From contig DAOVPS010000099.1 of the NCBI GenBank assembly GCA_030629105.1, forward strand, positions 1-11,597: 11,597 bases of DNA. Direction: 5' to 3'. This DNA comes from JABLTI01 sp030629105 (GTDB taxonomy: Archaea > Asgardarchaeota > Heimdallarchaeia > JABLTI01). The position numbers were made by a program, and so were the translations under genes. The notes under the pieces are model-generated. The model was not told the DNA's origin and ran no database searches. It worked only from the letters and a program-made list of their open reading frames with translations. Shown one piece after another: positions 1 to 5,751 of the stretch; the first letter of the stretch is position 1; each line of letters opens with the position of its first letter.

Positions 1-1
1 C

Positions 2-121
2 ATGCTAACAGTTAAACGGCCCGGATCAGGGATTTCTCCGAAATATTGGGAAATCATTATAGGACAACAAGCTAGAGTTGACATTGAAGAAGATCAGATA
101 ATTAATTGGGATATGGTTTAA
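2..121 (+). CDS. neuB: C-terminal fragment of NeuB-type nonulosonate synthase (cut by window edge)
   Basis: The reading frame beginning at base 2 encodes the last 39 residues of a protein and stops at TAA 119-121. The fragment holds the motif TVKRPGSGIS, followed by a segment containing IIGQQA. This is the hallmark of the C-terminal SAF (antifreeze-like) domain of NeuB/NeuB-like synthases, which condense ManNAc-type sugars with phosphoenolpyruvate to give nine-carbon sialic or legionaminic acids. The Arg of the RPG motif contacts the sugar substrate in the characterised family. The stop lies 28 bases before neuC, which fits a neuB-neuC-neuD operon. The catalytic TIM barrel lies upstream of the window, so sialate versus legionaminate specificity cannot be judged. 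The family call is firm despite the short length because the motif is so characteristic. Confidence 0.85.
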   Translation: MLTVKRPGSGISPKYWEIIIGQQARVDIEEDQIINWDMV

Positions 122-135
122 TTTCTTAAACAATT

Positions 136-141
136 AGGATG
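136..141 (+). promoter_or_regulatory. Ribosome binding site of neuC
   Basis: AGGATG sits 8 bases before ATG 150 in the 28-base gap after the neuB stop. It partly matches the archaeal anti-Shine-Dalgarno complement GGAGGTGATC. No TATA-like box is visible in the short gap, so neuC is probably read from the upstream neuB transcript. Confidence 0.4.
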
Positions 142-149
142 TAATAATT

Positions 150-1283
150 ATGAGGAAAATCTGCATTATAACTGGAACTAGAGCTGATTTTGGCATATAC
201 ATTCCTATAATTAAAGAAATAATTGCTCATCCAAAATTGGAATTATCACTAATTGCGACAGGAATGCATCTTTCAGAGGATTTCGGAAATACGGTGGATG
301 CAATTAAAAATCTGGGCATAACAATCGATGCTGAAATAGAAATTCTCGAAAAATTGGATACTGGGGCCGCGATGGCTCGTTCAATAGGGAAAGCAATTAT
401 AGGTTTCACTCATAATTTTGAGAAAATAAAACCAGATATTGTTCTATTGCTAGGTGATCGTGGAGAAATGCTTGCTGCAGCTATTGCAGCATCTCACATG
501 AATATACTTACCGCTCATTTGCATGGTGGAGAAATTACAGGTACTGTAGATGATTTGAATAGAAATGCAATCACAAAAATCTCAAGTATTCATCTACCAG
601 CTACTGAAAAAAGTAAAAAAAGAATTATTGCTATGAATGAGAATCCAAAAACAATTTTTGTAGTTGGGGCTCCTGGATTAGATCCAATTTACTCCGGTGA
701 ATATGCATCAAAAGAAATGATAGAAAAAGAATTGGGTTTTAATCTGAATGACGAGTTACTACTTGTAGTACAACATTCTAATACTTTTGAAGTAGAAGAA
801 AGTGCCGATCAAATAAGAGAGACTTTAGAAGTAATTTCAACATTAAAAAAACAAAGTGTCTTAATATATCCTAATTCTGATGCTGGGGGAAGGGCAATGA
901 TTAAAGTAATAAAAGAATATGAAAAATTACCTTTCTTAAAATCTTTCAAAAGCCTTACTCGAGATATCTATCTAGGATTAATGGCTATTGCTGATGTTAT
1001 TATTGGAAATTCTAGTAGTGGAATCATAGAAGCAGCAGCTTTAGATCTAGCTGTTGTAAACATCGGAACAAGACAAAGAGCTAGAGAAAGAGCTGATTAT
1101 ATTATTGATGTTGATTATAACAAAAATGAAATATTGAAAGCAATTAAGTTATGTTTAACTAAGGACTATAAGGCAAAAATCAAAAATTCGATAAATCCTT
1201 ATGGTGTAGGTGATTCAAGCAAGAAAATTGTTGATTTACTTGCGAGTATTGATATTAGTAGAAACATGATAGAAAAAATATAG
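150..1283 (+). CDS. neuC: Hydrolysing UDP-N-acetylhexosamine 2-epimerase (NeuC/LegG family)
   Basis: The 377-aa product has the usual length and GT-B-like layout of NeuC enzymes, which hydrolyse UDP-GlcNAc (or UDP-2,4-diacetamido-trideoxyhexose in LegG) and invert C2 to release free ManNAc or its dideoxy analogue. Visible hallmarks are TGTRADFG at residues 8-15, GDRGEM near 102-107, the HGGE-TGT segment starting at His125 and followed by the N-A-I-T-K stretch, VGAPGLD near 174, and the nucleotide-binding GNSSSG at 286-291. ATG 150 is chosen because the Rossmann strand begins immediately after it and a partial Shine-Dalgarno sequence precedes it. It follows a canonical neuB tail by 28 bases and precedes neuD by 13. 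The sequence alone does not decide between NeuC and LegG. No 4,6-dehydratase or aminotransferase for the LegG route lies inside the window. It supplies the cytosolic substrate of the NeuB enzyme. Confidence 0.9.
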   Translation: MRKICIITGTRADFGIYIPIIKEIIAHPKLELSLIATGMHLSEDFGNTVDAIKNLGITIDAEIEILEKLDTGAAMARSIGKAIIGFTHNFEKIKPDIVLLLGDRGEMLAAAIAASHMNILTAHLHGGEITGTVDDLNRNAITKISSIHLPATEKSKKRIIAMNENPKTIFVVGAPGLDPIYSGEYASKEMIEKELGFNLNDELLLVVQHSNTFEVEESADQIRETLEVISTLKKQSVLIYPNSDAGGRAMIKVIKEYEKLPFLKSFKSLTRDIYLGLMAIADVIIGNSSSGIIEAAALDLAVVNIGTRQRARERADYIIDVDYNKNEILKAIKLCLTKDYKAKIKNSINPYGVGDSSKKIVDLLASIDISRNMIEKI

Positions 1284-1296
1284 AGTGTGAATACTA

Positions 1297-1932
1297 TTGG
1301 AAATTTTCATAATCGGTGCAGGTGGCCATGGTAAAGTTTGCTTTGATGCAATAAATTCATCAGCTGAACACAAAGTGATAGGATTCATTGATGATAATCC
1401 TACGAGAGTAGACGAAAAATTCTGTGGATTACCAATTGCTGGAACAACAGAAGATCTCTTTAGTAAACTAAAGGATCAAGTAAAAGGTGTGTTTATTGCT
1501 ATTGGGGATAATGTTGTTAGAAAGGAAATATACTCCAAGTTACAAAGTCATTTTACTATAGTTAATGCCATTCACTCTAAAGCAATTATCTCTGACTCGG
1601 TTAAATTAGGAAAAGGAGTTCTTGTTGTTGCTGGGGCAATTATAAATGCCGATACCCAAATTAAAAATGGCGCAATAATCAATACTGGAGCTACAATAGA
1701 TCATGATTGCATAATTGGTGAATTTGCATTTATTGCTCCTGGAGCAAATCTTTCTGGAACAGTTCATGTGGGAGCTAATTCTCTTATTGGAACTGGTGTT
1801 GCTGTAATTCCAAACATAAAAATCGGGAAAAACGTATTAGTTGGGGCTGGTTCAGTCGTAATTAAAGATTTACCAGATAATTGTACTGCATTCGGAGTGC
1901 CTGCTCAGATTAAAAAAGAAAAGAAAAAATGA
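1297..1932 (+). CDS. neuD: NeuD/PglD-type left-handed beta-helix sugar O- or N-acetyltransferase
   Basis: The 211-aa product matches NeuD/PglD in length and architecture. It has an N-terminal Rossmann-like nucleotide-sugar binding part with GAGGHGK at residues 7-13, then hexapeptide repeats from about residue 90 to 200 forming a left-handed beta helix that binds acetyl-CoA. The likely catalytic base is His136 in the ATIDHDC motif, equivalent to the PglD active-site His. The family includes sialic acid O-acetyltransferases (NeuD) and N-acetyltransferases acting on UDP-4-amino-dideoxy sugars (PglD/LegH), and I cannot separate these. The start is TTG 1297. A TGA in the same frame at 1288-1290 rules out a longer protein, and a GTGA core lies 6 bases upstream. 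The C-terminus is a lysine-rich tail (KKEKKK). The gene follows neuC by 13 bases and is convergent with the SDR gene. Confidence 0.85.
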   Translation: MEIFIIGAGGHGKVCFDAINSSAEHKVIGFIDDNPTRVDEKFCGLPIAGTTEDLFSKLKDQVKGVFIAIGDNVVRKEIYSKLQSHFTIVNAIHSKAIISDSVKLGKGVLVVAGAIINADTQIKNGAIINTGATIDHDCIIGEFAFIAPGANLSGTVHVGANSLIGTGVAVIPNIKIGKNVLVGAGSVVIKDLPDNCTAFGVPAQIKKEKKK

Positions 1933-1954
1933 TGGAAACGAAATTCTTCTTTTA
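1911..1954. terminator. Putative bidirectional oligo-T termination region between convergent operons
   Basis: The neuD stop (1930-1932) and the SDR stop (1957-1955) face each other across 22 bases. On the + strand, a T-rich run (TTCTTCTTTTAT) follows neuD. On the - strand, transcription leaving the SDR gene enters a run of T broken by single C residues, which is the complement of neuD's A-rich lysine codons at 1911-1930. Archaeal RNA polymerase terminates on oligo-T without needing a hairpin, so each side has a plausible terminator. This is inferred from composition only. Confidence 0.45.
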
Positions 1955-2782
1955 TCACCAAATAGTGAATCCACCATCAACAACTAGATTATGACCAGTT
2001 ACATATGTAGAAGCATCTGATGCAAGAAAGATTAATGCTCCATTTATTTCATCACGATCTGCTTTGCGCCCTAAAGGAACTTTGGCAGAATATTTCTTCA
2101 AGAAAGTCTCATTCTCAGATTTGTAATAGATTCCACCTGGAGACAAAGTGTTTACTCTAATATTATATTCCCCGTAATAAGCAGCCAAATACCTTGTGAA
2201 ATTGTTTAGGCCTCCTTTTGCTGCATTATATACTCCATGAGAATAAATCCGTTTTATATCTGGTGAATCTTTAACATAGATTTCATGTAAGTTTGAACCC
2301 ACATAGATACTTTGATCATTTCCAACTAAACCATAATGTGATGACACATTTATAATTGAACCACTTTTTTGCTTTTTCATTATCGGTATGAAGGTTTGGA
2401 TTGTCAAGAAAGGAATAGTAAGATTACCTAAAAGCCCAATATTCCATCCCTCTAAAGAAACTTCATCGAAAGGCAAGTAAAAATCATTACCTTTCATTGT
2501 TGTAGAATTCACTAGAATATCAACAGTTTTTTCCTTTTTCATGATTTGCTCTCGCAATTTTTCTAGCTCTTCTTTTTTTGTTGCATCAATTTTCATTAAA
2601 ACAAATTGATCTGGGAATTTTTCTCTTAAAGCATTAATTTCTTTTGAGTCGTTTATTTTTATATCACAACTATACACTTTTGCTCCATAATCCAATAATG
2701 CTTCACAAAATTTTATGCCTAGATAACCTGTTCCGCCGAATACTATTGCTACTTTTTTCTCTAAATTAAATAAACCCTTCAT
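1955..2782 (-). CDS. Short-chain dehydrogenase/reductase of nonulosonate (PtmA-like) loci
   Basis: This is a classical-type SDR of 275 aa. Its NAD(P)-binding turn is FGGTGYLG (residues 15-22), the middle strand reads LVNSTT where NNAG is usual, the catalytic Ser is in NVSSHYG (147-148), Tyr185 and Lys189 form YNAAK, and the C-terminal part has NIRVNTLSPGG and VVDGG. Ser and Tyr are separated by about 37 residues rather than the usual 13-16, because of an inserted segment containing IYVGSN. A related insertion is known to me from PtmA of Campylobacter flagellin-glycan loci, where SDRs of this kind sit beside NeuB-type genes; their exact reaction is not something I can state. I place the start at ATG 2782. 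GAAGGTG lies 5 bases upstream, whereas ATG 2812 would overlap the previous gene by 19 bases without a ribosome site. It is the last gene of the - strand operon. Substrate unknown. Confidence 0.8.
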   Translation of the reverse strand: MKGLFNLEKKVAIVFGGTGYLGIKFCEALLDYGAKVYSCDIKINDSKEINALREKFPDQFVLMKIDATKKEELEKLREQIMKKEKTVDILVNSTTMKGNDFYLPFDEVSLEGWNIGLLGNLTIPFLTIQTFIPIMKKQKSGSIINVSSHYGLVGNDQSIYVGSNLHEIYVKDSPDIKRIYSHGVYNAAKGGLNNFTRYLAAYYGEYNIRVNTLSPGGIYYKSENETFLKKYSAKVPLGRKADRDEINGALIFLASDASTYVTGHNLVVDGGFTIW

Positions 2783-2787
2783 ACTTA

Positions 2788-2794
2788 CACCTTC
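2788..2794 (-). promoter_or_regulatory. Shine-Dalgarno site that decides the SDR start
   Basis: On the - strand GAAGGTG lies 5 bases before ATG 2782 and just overlaps the stop codon of the preceding oxidoreductase gene (TAG 2796-2794). It closely matches the archaeal consensus GGAGGTGATC. This supports translation starting at 2782 and not at the in-frame ATG 2812. Confidence 0.65.
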
Positions 2795-3777
2795 TACATT
2801 ACTTTTATCCATATTTTCTTCTTAGATGATTCTTCTGCTGCTTTGATTATTTTCATAAGAATAATACTATCATCAACTGCACATCTTACTTTTTTGTTGT
2901 TTTTAATGAGCTCGATAAATTCTTTCATTTGAGAGATGTACATTTTGTTTGGATTTAGATTTTTGTTATTATATATCGTTTCTTTTTTCTTGTTATAGTC
3001 AGTAAATTCAACTTTTAGCTCTGAAAAAGAATACTCTAATTTTCCTTTTGCTCCAATAATTATCCCTGACCTAGTTGATTCTGGATTTAAGAAATCCAAT
3101 TCAATTTTCACAATGGAATTATCTACCATTTTGTTTATTATTATTACATTATCATCAACATCGATTTCAAGATCCGAGATTTTTTCTACTGAGGCAGTCA
3201 ATTCTTTAGGCTTGCCAAAGAAATGCAGCATCAGGTCTATTTCATGAGATAACGTTCTAATTGCTCCGCCCCCAAGTTCTTCTCGAGCATAATACTCATT
3301 TTGATATTCTGCATAAGGATGCCAAGATGGCAAATATTGTCCCACATACAGATTTGCTTTGTAAATTCTCCCAAGCCCTTCTTCTGAAAGGAATTTCTTT
3401 ATTGCTTCTGTTATTTCATGAAATCTTAAGCAGAAGCCCACTGTGACTTTTGCTGTATCATAATTCTTAATTTCATTTAATTGAGCCAAGGAATTAGAAA
3501 TAGGTTTCTCAACAAAAATTGGTAGTTCTTTTTCTAAAGCTACTTTCATTGATGCGATGTGAAGTGAAGTAGGATTTGCAATAATTACTCCGTCCAATTT
3601 CTTGGAATAAAACTCCTCAATATCAGAAGTTTCTTCAATAAAATTTAGGTCATCAGCTAATTTCTTCAAGGTACCTTTCTTGGTTCGTAAAGCAACAATA
3701 TCTGTATAACCTAATTCTTTCAGGCATCTTACATGTCTCTGCCCAATTGAACCTAAACCAATAACACCAATTTTCAT
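2794..3777 (-). CDS. Gfo/Idh/MocA-family NAD(P)-dependent oxidoreductase
   Basis: The product is 327 aa from ATG 3777. The N-terminal Rossmann domain has GLGSIGQRH at residues 7-15 and the family signature EKP at 90-92. The C-terminal alpha/beta domain has GFCLRFHE near 114-121 and GGGAIRTLSHEID at 169-181, in which His178 and Asp181 fit the usual catalytic positions. Members oxidise or reduce sugar or nucleotide-sugar carbonyls. The SWHPY segment with a Tyr-rich stretch before GGG resembles oxidoreductases seen beside NeuB and PtmA-type genes in bacterial flagellin or capsule loci. That likeness is from memory and not from a search. The ATG overlaps the stop of the cytidylyltransferase gene as ATGA (3777-3774), showing translational coupling, so I reject the in-frame GTG 3807. 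The SDR follows 11 bases downstream. Substrate unknown; likely a precursor or tailoring step. Confidence 0.85.
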   Translation of the reverse strand: MKIGVIGLGSIGQRHVRCLKELGYTDIVALRTKKGTLKKLADDLNFIEETSDIEEFYSKKLDGVIIANPTSLHIASMKVALEKELPIFVEKPISNSLAQLNEIKNYDTAKVTVGFCLRFHEITEAIKKFLSEEGLGRIYKANLYVGQYLPSWHPYAEYQNEYYAREELGGGAIRTLSHEIDLMLHFFGKPKELTASVEKISDLEIDVDDNVIIINKMVDNSIVKIELDFLNPESTRSGIIIGAKGKLEYSFSELKVEFTDYNKKKETIYNNKNLNPNKMYISQMKEFIELIKNNKKVRCAVDDSIILMKIIKAAEESSKKKIWIKVM

Positions 3778-4526
3778 TTCAAATCTAACTTCCTTTGGCT
3801 CTCCCACCTTTTCTTATATTTTTCTTCACAGTGTTCGTTTATCTCAACTATTTCTGGATGATTATCTAAGAAATCAATAATTTCCCTTGAAGATTTCTTA
3901 TATGTTTCTTCTCCTAGCCCTTTGTAAACAGCTTTGAAGAATTCAAAATCCTCTGGATAATCTAATGTTAAGCGATAATTTTTCCTATGAAAAGTTTCTG
4001 GAACATCTAGAGCTTGAACCTCAAATAATCCCGAATCAATAAAGTAGGTTCCCCAGACTTCAGTGTCTGTCCCCTTCTTTAACTCAAGCACTTTTTTAAC
4101 AGCTTCTACTTTTAAGCCATAAACAAAGAAACCATGTGGTAAATTGAAGGAGGTAATCAAATCAGCATTTGTTTCTTTATATAATTGAACTATTTTTTCT
4201 ATAAAATCAAAAGCCACTAAAGGACAATCACCAGTTATGTTCAGCATATAATCCAATTCATATTCTTTTGCTGCTAAATAAAGACGTTCAAGAACATCAT
4301 CTTCACTTCCTTTGAAACACTTTACATTTTCTCTTGCAGCAATTTCACATAAAATTTCATCTTGTGGATTTAGTGAAGTAGCAATAATAATTTCATCAAC
4401 AACTTCGCTTTGCTTCAAACGATCTATCATTAGAGCTATGATTTCCCTATCAAATATCTTCAAAGTCAATTTCTTAGGAAGTCGTGTTGATTTCATTCTT
4501 GCTGTAATTGTAAAACCCACTTTCAT
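3774..4526 (-). CDS. spsF: SpsF/CMP-KDO-synthetase-like cytidylyltransferase (probable CMP-nonulosonate synthetase)
   Basis: The 250-aa product is a GT-A-fold nucleotidyltransferase. The nucleotide-binding segment ARMKSTRLPKK lies at residues 9-19, a D-x-I-I-I-A-T-S strand near 44-51, FKGSEDDVLERL at 71-82, and the metal-binding motif GDCPL at 99-103. This is the pattern of the SpsF family, related to CMP-KDO and CMP-NeuAc synthetases. Coupled directly to a NeuB-like gene, it most likely transfers CMP from CTP to the nonulosonic acid. The start is ATG 4526, with GAGGAT 6 bases upstream and the conserved core beginning at residue 3. The ATG at 4547 has no ribosome site and adds only seven residues. 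The stop overlaps the next start by four bases. No separate NeuA is present in the window, so this enzyme may also serve the canonical NeuB. The sugar activated is inferred. Confidence 0.85.
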   Translation of the reverse strand: MKVGFTITARMKSTRLPKKLTLKIFDREIIALMIDRLKQSEVVDEIIIATSLNPQDEILCEIAARENVKCFKGSEDDVLERLYLAAKEYELDYMLNITGDCPLVAFDFIEKIVQLYKETNADLITSFNLPHGFFVYGLKVEAVKKVLELKKGTDTEVWGTYFIDSGLFEVQALDVPETFHRKNYRLTLDYPEDFEFFKAVYKGLGEETYKKSSREIIDFLDNHPEIVEINEHCEEKYKKRWESQRKLDLK

Positions 4527-4532
4527 TGTTTT

Positions 4533-4538
4533 ATCCTC
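4533..4538 (-). promoter_or_regulatory. Shine-Dalgarno site that decides the spsF-like start
   Basis: GAGGAT on the - strand lies 6 bases before ATG 4526, while ATG 4547 follows a plain A-run directly after the synthase stop. This favours the shorter protein. The site lies 15-20 bases after the stop of the NeuB-like gene, consistent with one operon. Confidence 0.6.
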
Positions 4539-4553
4539 TATTTTCATTTTTTT

Positions 4554-5594
4554 CTAGAATAAATCCTGCGTAATTGGGTCGTATTTCTTTACACTTTTGT
4601 TTATCTTTCTTCCGAGATAAAACTCGATCTCTTCTGGATGAATCCCTTCATCTGATCGCATGAATCGAATATCCTTTGATGTAATTATCTGTCCAGCTTT
4701 TAGATTAGTGATTGCTACCGCTCTTTTTCTTACAGTTTGTCTATAACTTTTCTGAGCTTCTGTCAAGCCTGTAACTTTACTATTACCAAATATCGTTTCA
4801 ATTCTTCTAACATAATCAACAAAAGCAATAATTTCATCAGGATTTAGAGCAGCAATATAATCTATACCTTTAGCGGATCTGTCATAAGTAACATGTTTTT
4901 CTATTATATTTGCACCAAGAGGTATTCCCATTAGTGGAACAATTAAAGCTAATGGGTCTTCTCCTTCGGTATGATCTGAAAATCCAATTGGTCTTTTAAA
5001 CATCTTCTTCAATGTTTTTAGATAATTAGCATTATTATCTTCTAGTTTTGTAGGGTAATTTTGCATACCATATAAAAGAGCTATTTCATTACACCCTTCC
5101 TCTTTGAGCCAAGTTATAGCTTGTAAGATTTCTTCTACTGTAGAACCTCCTACAGCAAAAAAGACTGGTTTGCCAATTTGCCCGATTTTTCGGATTAATT
5201 CTTCCTCTGTTAAAGCGCTTGCATGAAACATACAGATATCTGGATTTTGTTTCTTCACAAAATCAGCACTTTCCAAATCATTACACAAAGCGCTTATTTG
5301 TAATCCCAATTTTCGAGCATATTCAAATAGCACTTTCCAATCATCGAAATTCAAAGTAAGCTTTGCTAGATTATCATAAGCTGAAATCTTATCCTTAAGC
5401 CGATAATGAGGAACCATATAATTTTCGAGAAAAGTAACATGGAAATTGATTGCATTGCAATTAGCATCTGCACAGGCTTTAATTATTGTTTTGGCATTCT
5501 CAATTGATCCATCATGAGACCATGCCATTTCACCTACAATGTAAACTGGATTGCCATCACCAATCTCTTTACTTCCAACATTAAATGCCTTCAT
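4554..5594 (-). CDS. neuB: Divergent NeuB/SpsE-like nonulosonic acid synthase
   Basis: The 346-aa length and domain order (TIM barrel about 1-275, then a C-terminal SAF domain about 288-346) match NeuB-type synthases. These condense a 2-acetamido sugar with phosphoenolpyruvate. Both metal-binding His residues are present: His208 in FSDHTEG and His234 in IEKHVT. Arg313 occupies the sugar-contacting SAF position. Several hallmarks are changed. The usual KFQ strand reads NFH (50-52), the RPG after the SAF Arg is absent (RSDEGI), the N-terminal EIGxNHNG motif reads GEMAWSHDG (21-29), and the two metal His are 26 residues apart where 21 is usual. It is the first gene of the - strand operon, with AGAGGA 8 bases upstream of ATG 5594. 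Membership of the family is clear; the sugar substrate is probably not plain ManNAc, which is an inference. Confidence 0.85.
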   Translation of the reverse strand: MKAFNVGSKEIGDGNPVYIVGEMAWSHDGSIENAKTIIKACADANCNAINFHVTFLENYMVPHYRLKDKISAYDNLAKLTLNFDDWKVLFEYARKLGLQISALCNDLESADFVKKQNPDICMFHASALTEEELIRKIGQIGKPVFFAVGGSTVEEILQAITWLKEEGCNEIALLYGMQNYPTKLEDNNANYLKTLKKMFKRPIGFSDHTEGEDPLALIVPLMGIPLGANIIEKHVTYDRSAKGIDYIAALNPDEIIAFVDYVRRIETIFGNSKVTGLTEAQKSYRQTVRKRAVAITNLKAGQIITSKDIRFMRSDEGIHPEEIEFYLGRKINKSVKKYDPITQDLF

Positions 5595-5602
5595 GTTTGT
5601 CT

Positions 5603-5608
5603 TCCTCT
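5603..5608 (-). promoter_or_regulatory. Ribosome binding site of the divergent synthase
   Basis: AGAGGA within a purine-rich GAGAGGAAG stretch lies 8 bases before ATG 5594 on the - strand. It supports this ATG as the start and implies a leadered transcript. Confidence 0.55.
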
Positions 5609-5636
5609 CATCTGCTGATTGTTTTACTACCTTTGT

Positions 5637-5678
5637 GAATTATATCTATTTTCCTATCATCTTCGCTTTTATAGAAAG
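5637..5678 (-). promoter_or_regulatory. Candidate archaeal promoter(s) of the - strand nonulosonate operon
   Basis: Two TATA-like boxes read on the - strand. CTTTCTATAAAAG (5678-5666) would place the transcript start roughly 25 bases on, near 5645, giving a leader of about 50 bases. ATAGATATAATTC (5649-5637) would start near 5617, giving about 22 bases that still include the ribosome site. I cannot choose between them from sequence. Confidence 0.4.
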
Positions 5679-5707
5679 CTCCCCTAACATTTCTTCTTGA
5701 AATAATC

Positions 5708-5720
5708 TTTTTATAAATAA
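5708..5720 (+). promoter_or_regulatory. TATA-box promoter of the 667-aa glycosyltransferase gene
   Basis: TTTTTATAAATAA is a close match to the archaeal TATA consensus. Its centre is about 38 bases before GTG 5752, so transcription should begin near 5739. That gives a very short leader, with AAGGAT (5741-5746) as a ribosome site 5 bases before GTG. It lies back to back with the - strand promoter inside the 157-base gap between the divergent genes. Confidence 0.55.
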
Positions 5721-5751
5721 TCTTTAATAATACCAAAATTAAGGATTTTTA

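Noticed and set aside
227..409. 60-codon antisense open frame inside neuC
   Set aside because: It lies wholly within a well-conserved gene, has no homology I recognise and no ribosome site. It is a by-product of coding in the opposite frame.
1024..1041. A 17-base string shared between neuC and the dehydrogenase gene at about 8666-8682
   Set aside because: Both copies encode an I-E-A-A-A stretch in unrelated folds. With identical codon choice this is chance and not a dispersed repeat.
3261..3446. 61-codon + strand open frame inside the Gfo/Idh/MocA gene
   Set aside because: It is a shadow of a conserved oxidoreductase, with no supporting signal. The same applies to short antisense frames at 6108-6299, 8382-8570, 8868-9092 and 9700-9891.
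3775..3807. Upstream GTG start (3807) for the Gfo/Idh/MocA gene
   Set aside because: It would overlap the preceding gene by 34 bases and place ten extra residues before the Rossmann strand. The ATGA coupling at 3777 is a better explanation.
4312..4557. 81-codon + strand open frame over the start of the spsF-like gene
   Set aside because: It overlaps the conserved N-terminal coding region of the cytidylyltransferase. The translated text is hydrophobic low-complexity and resembles no known protein.
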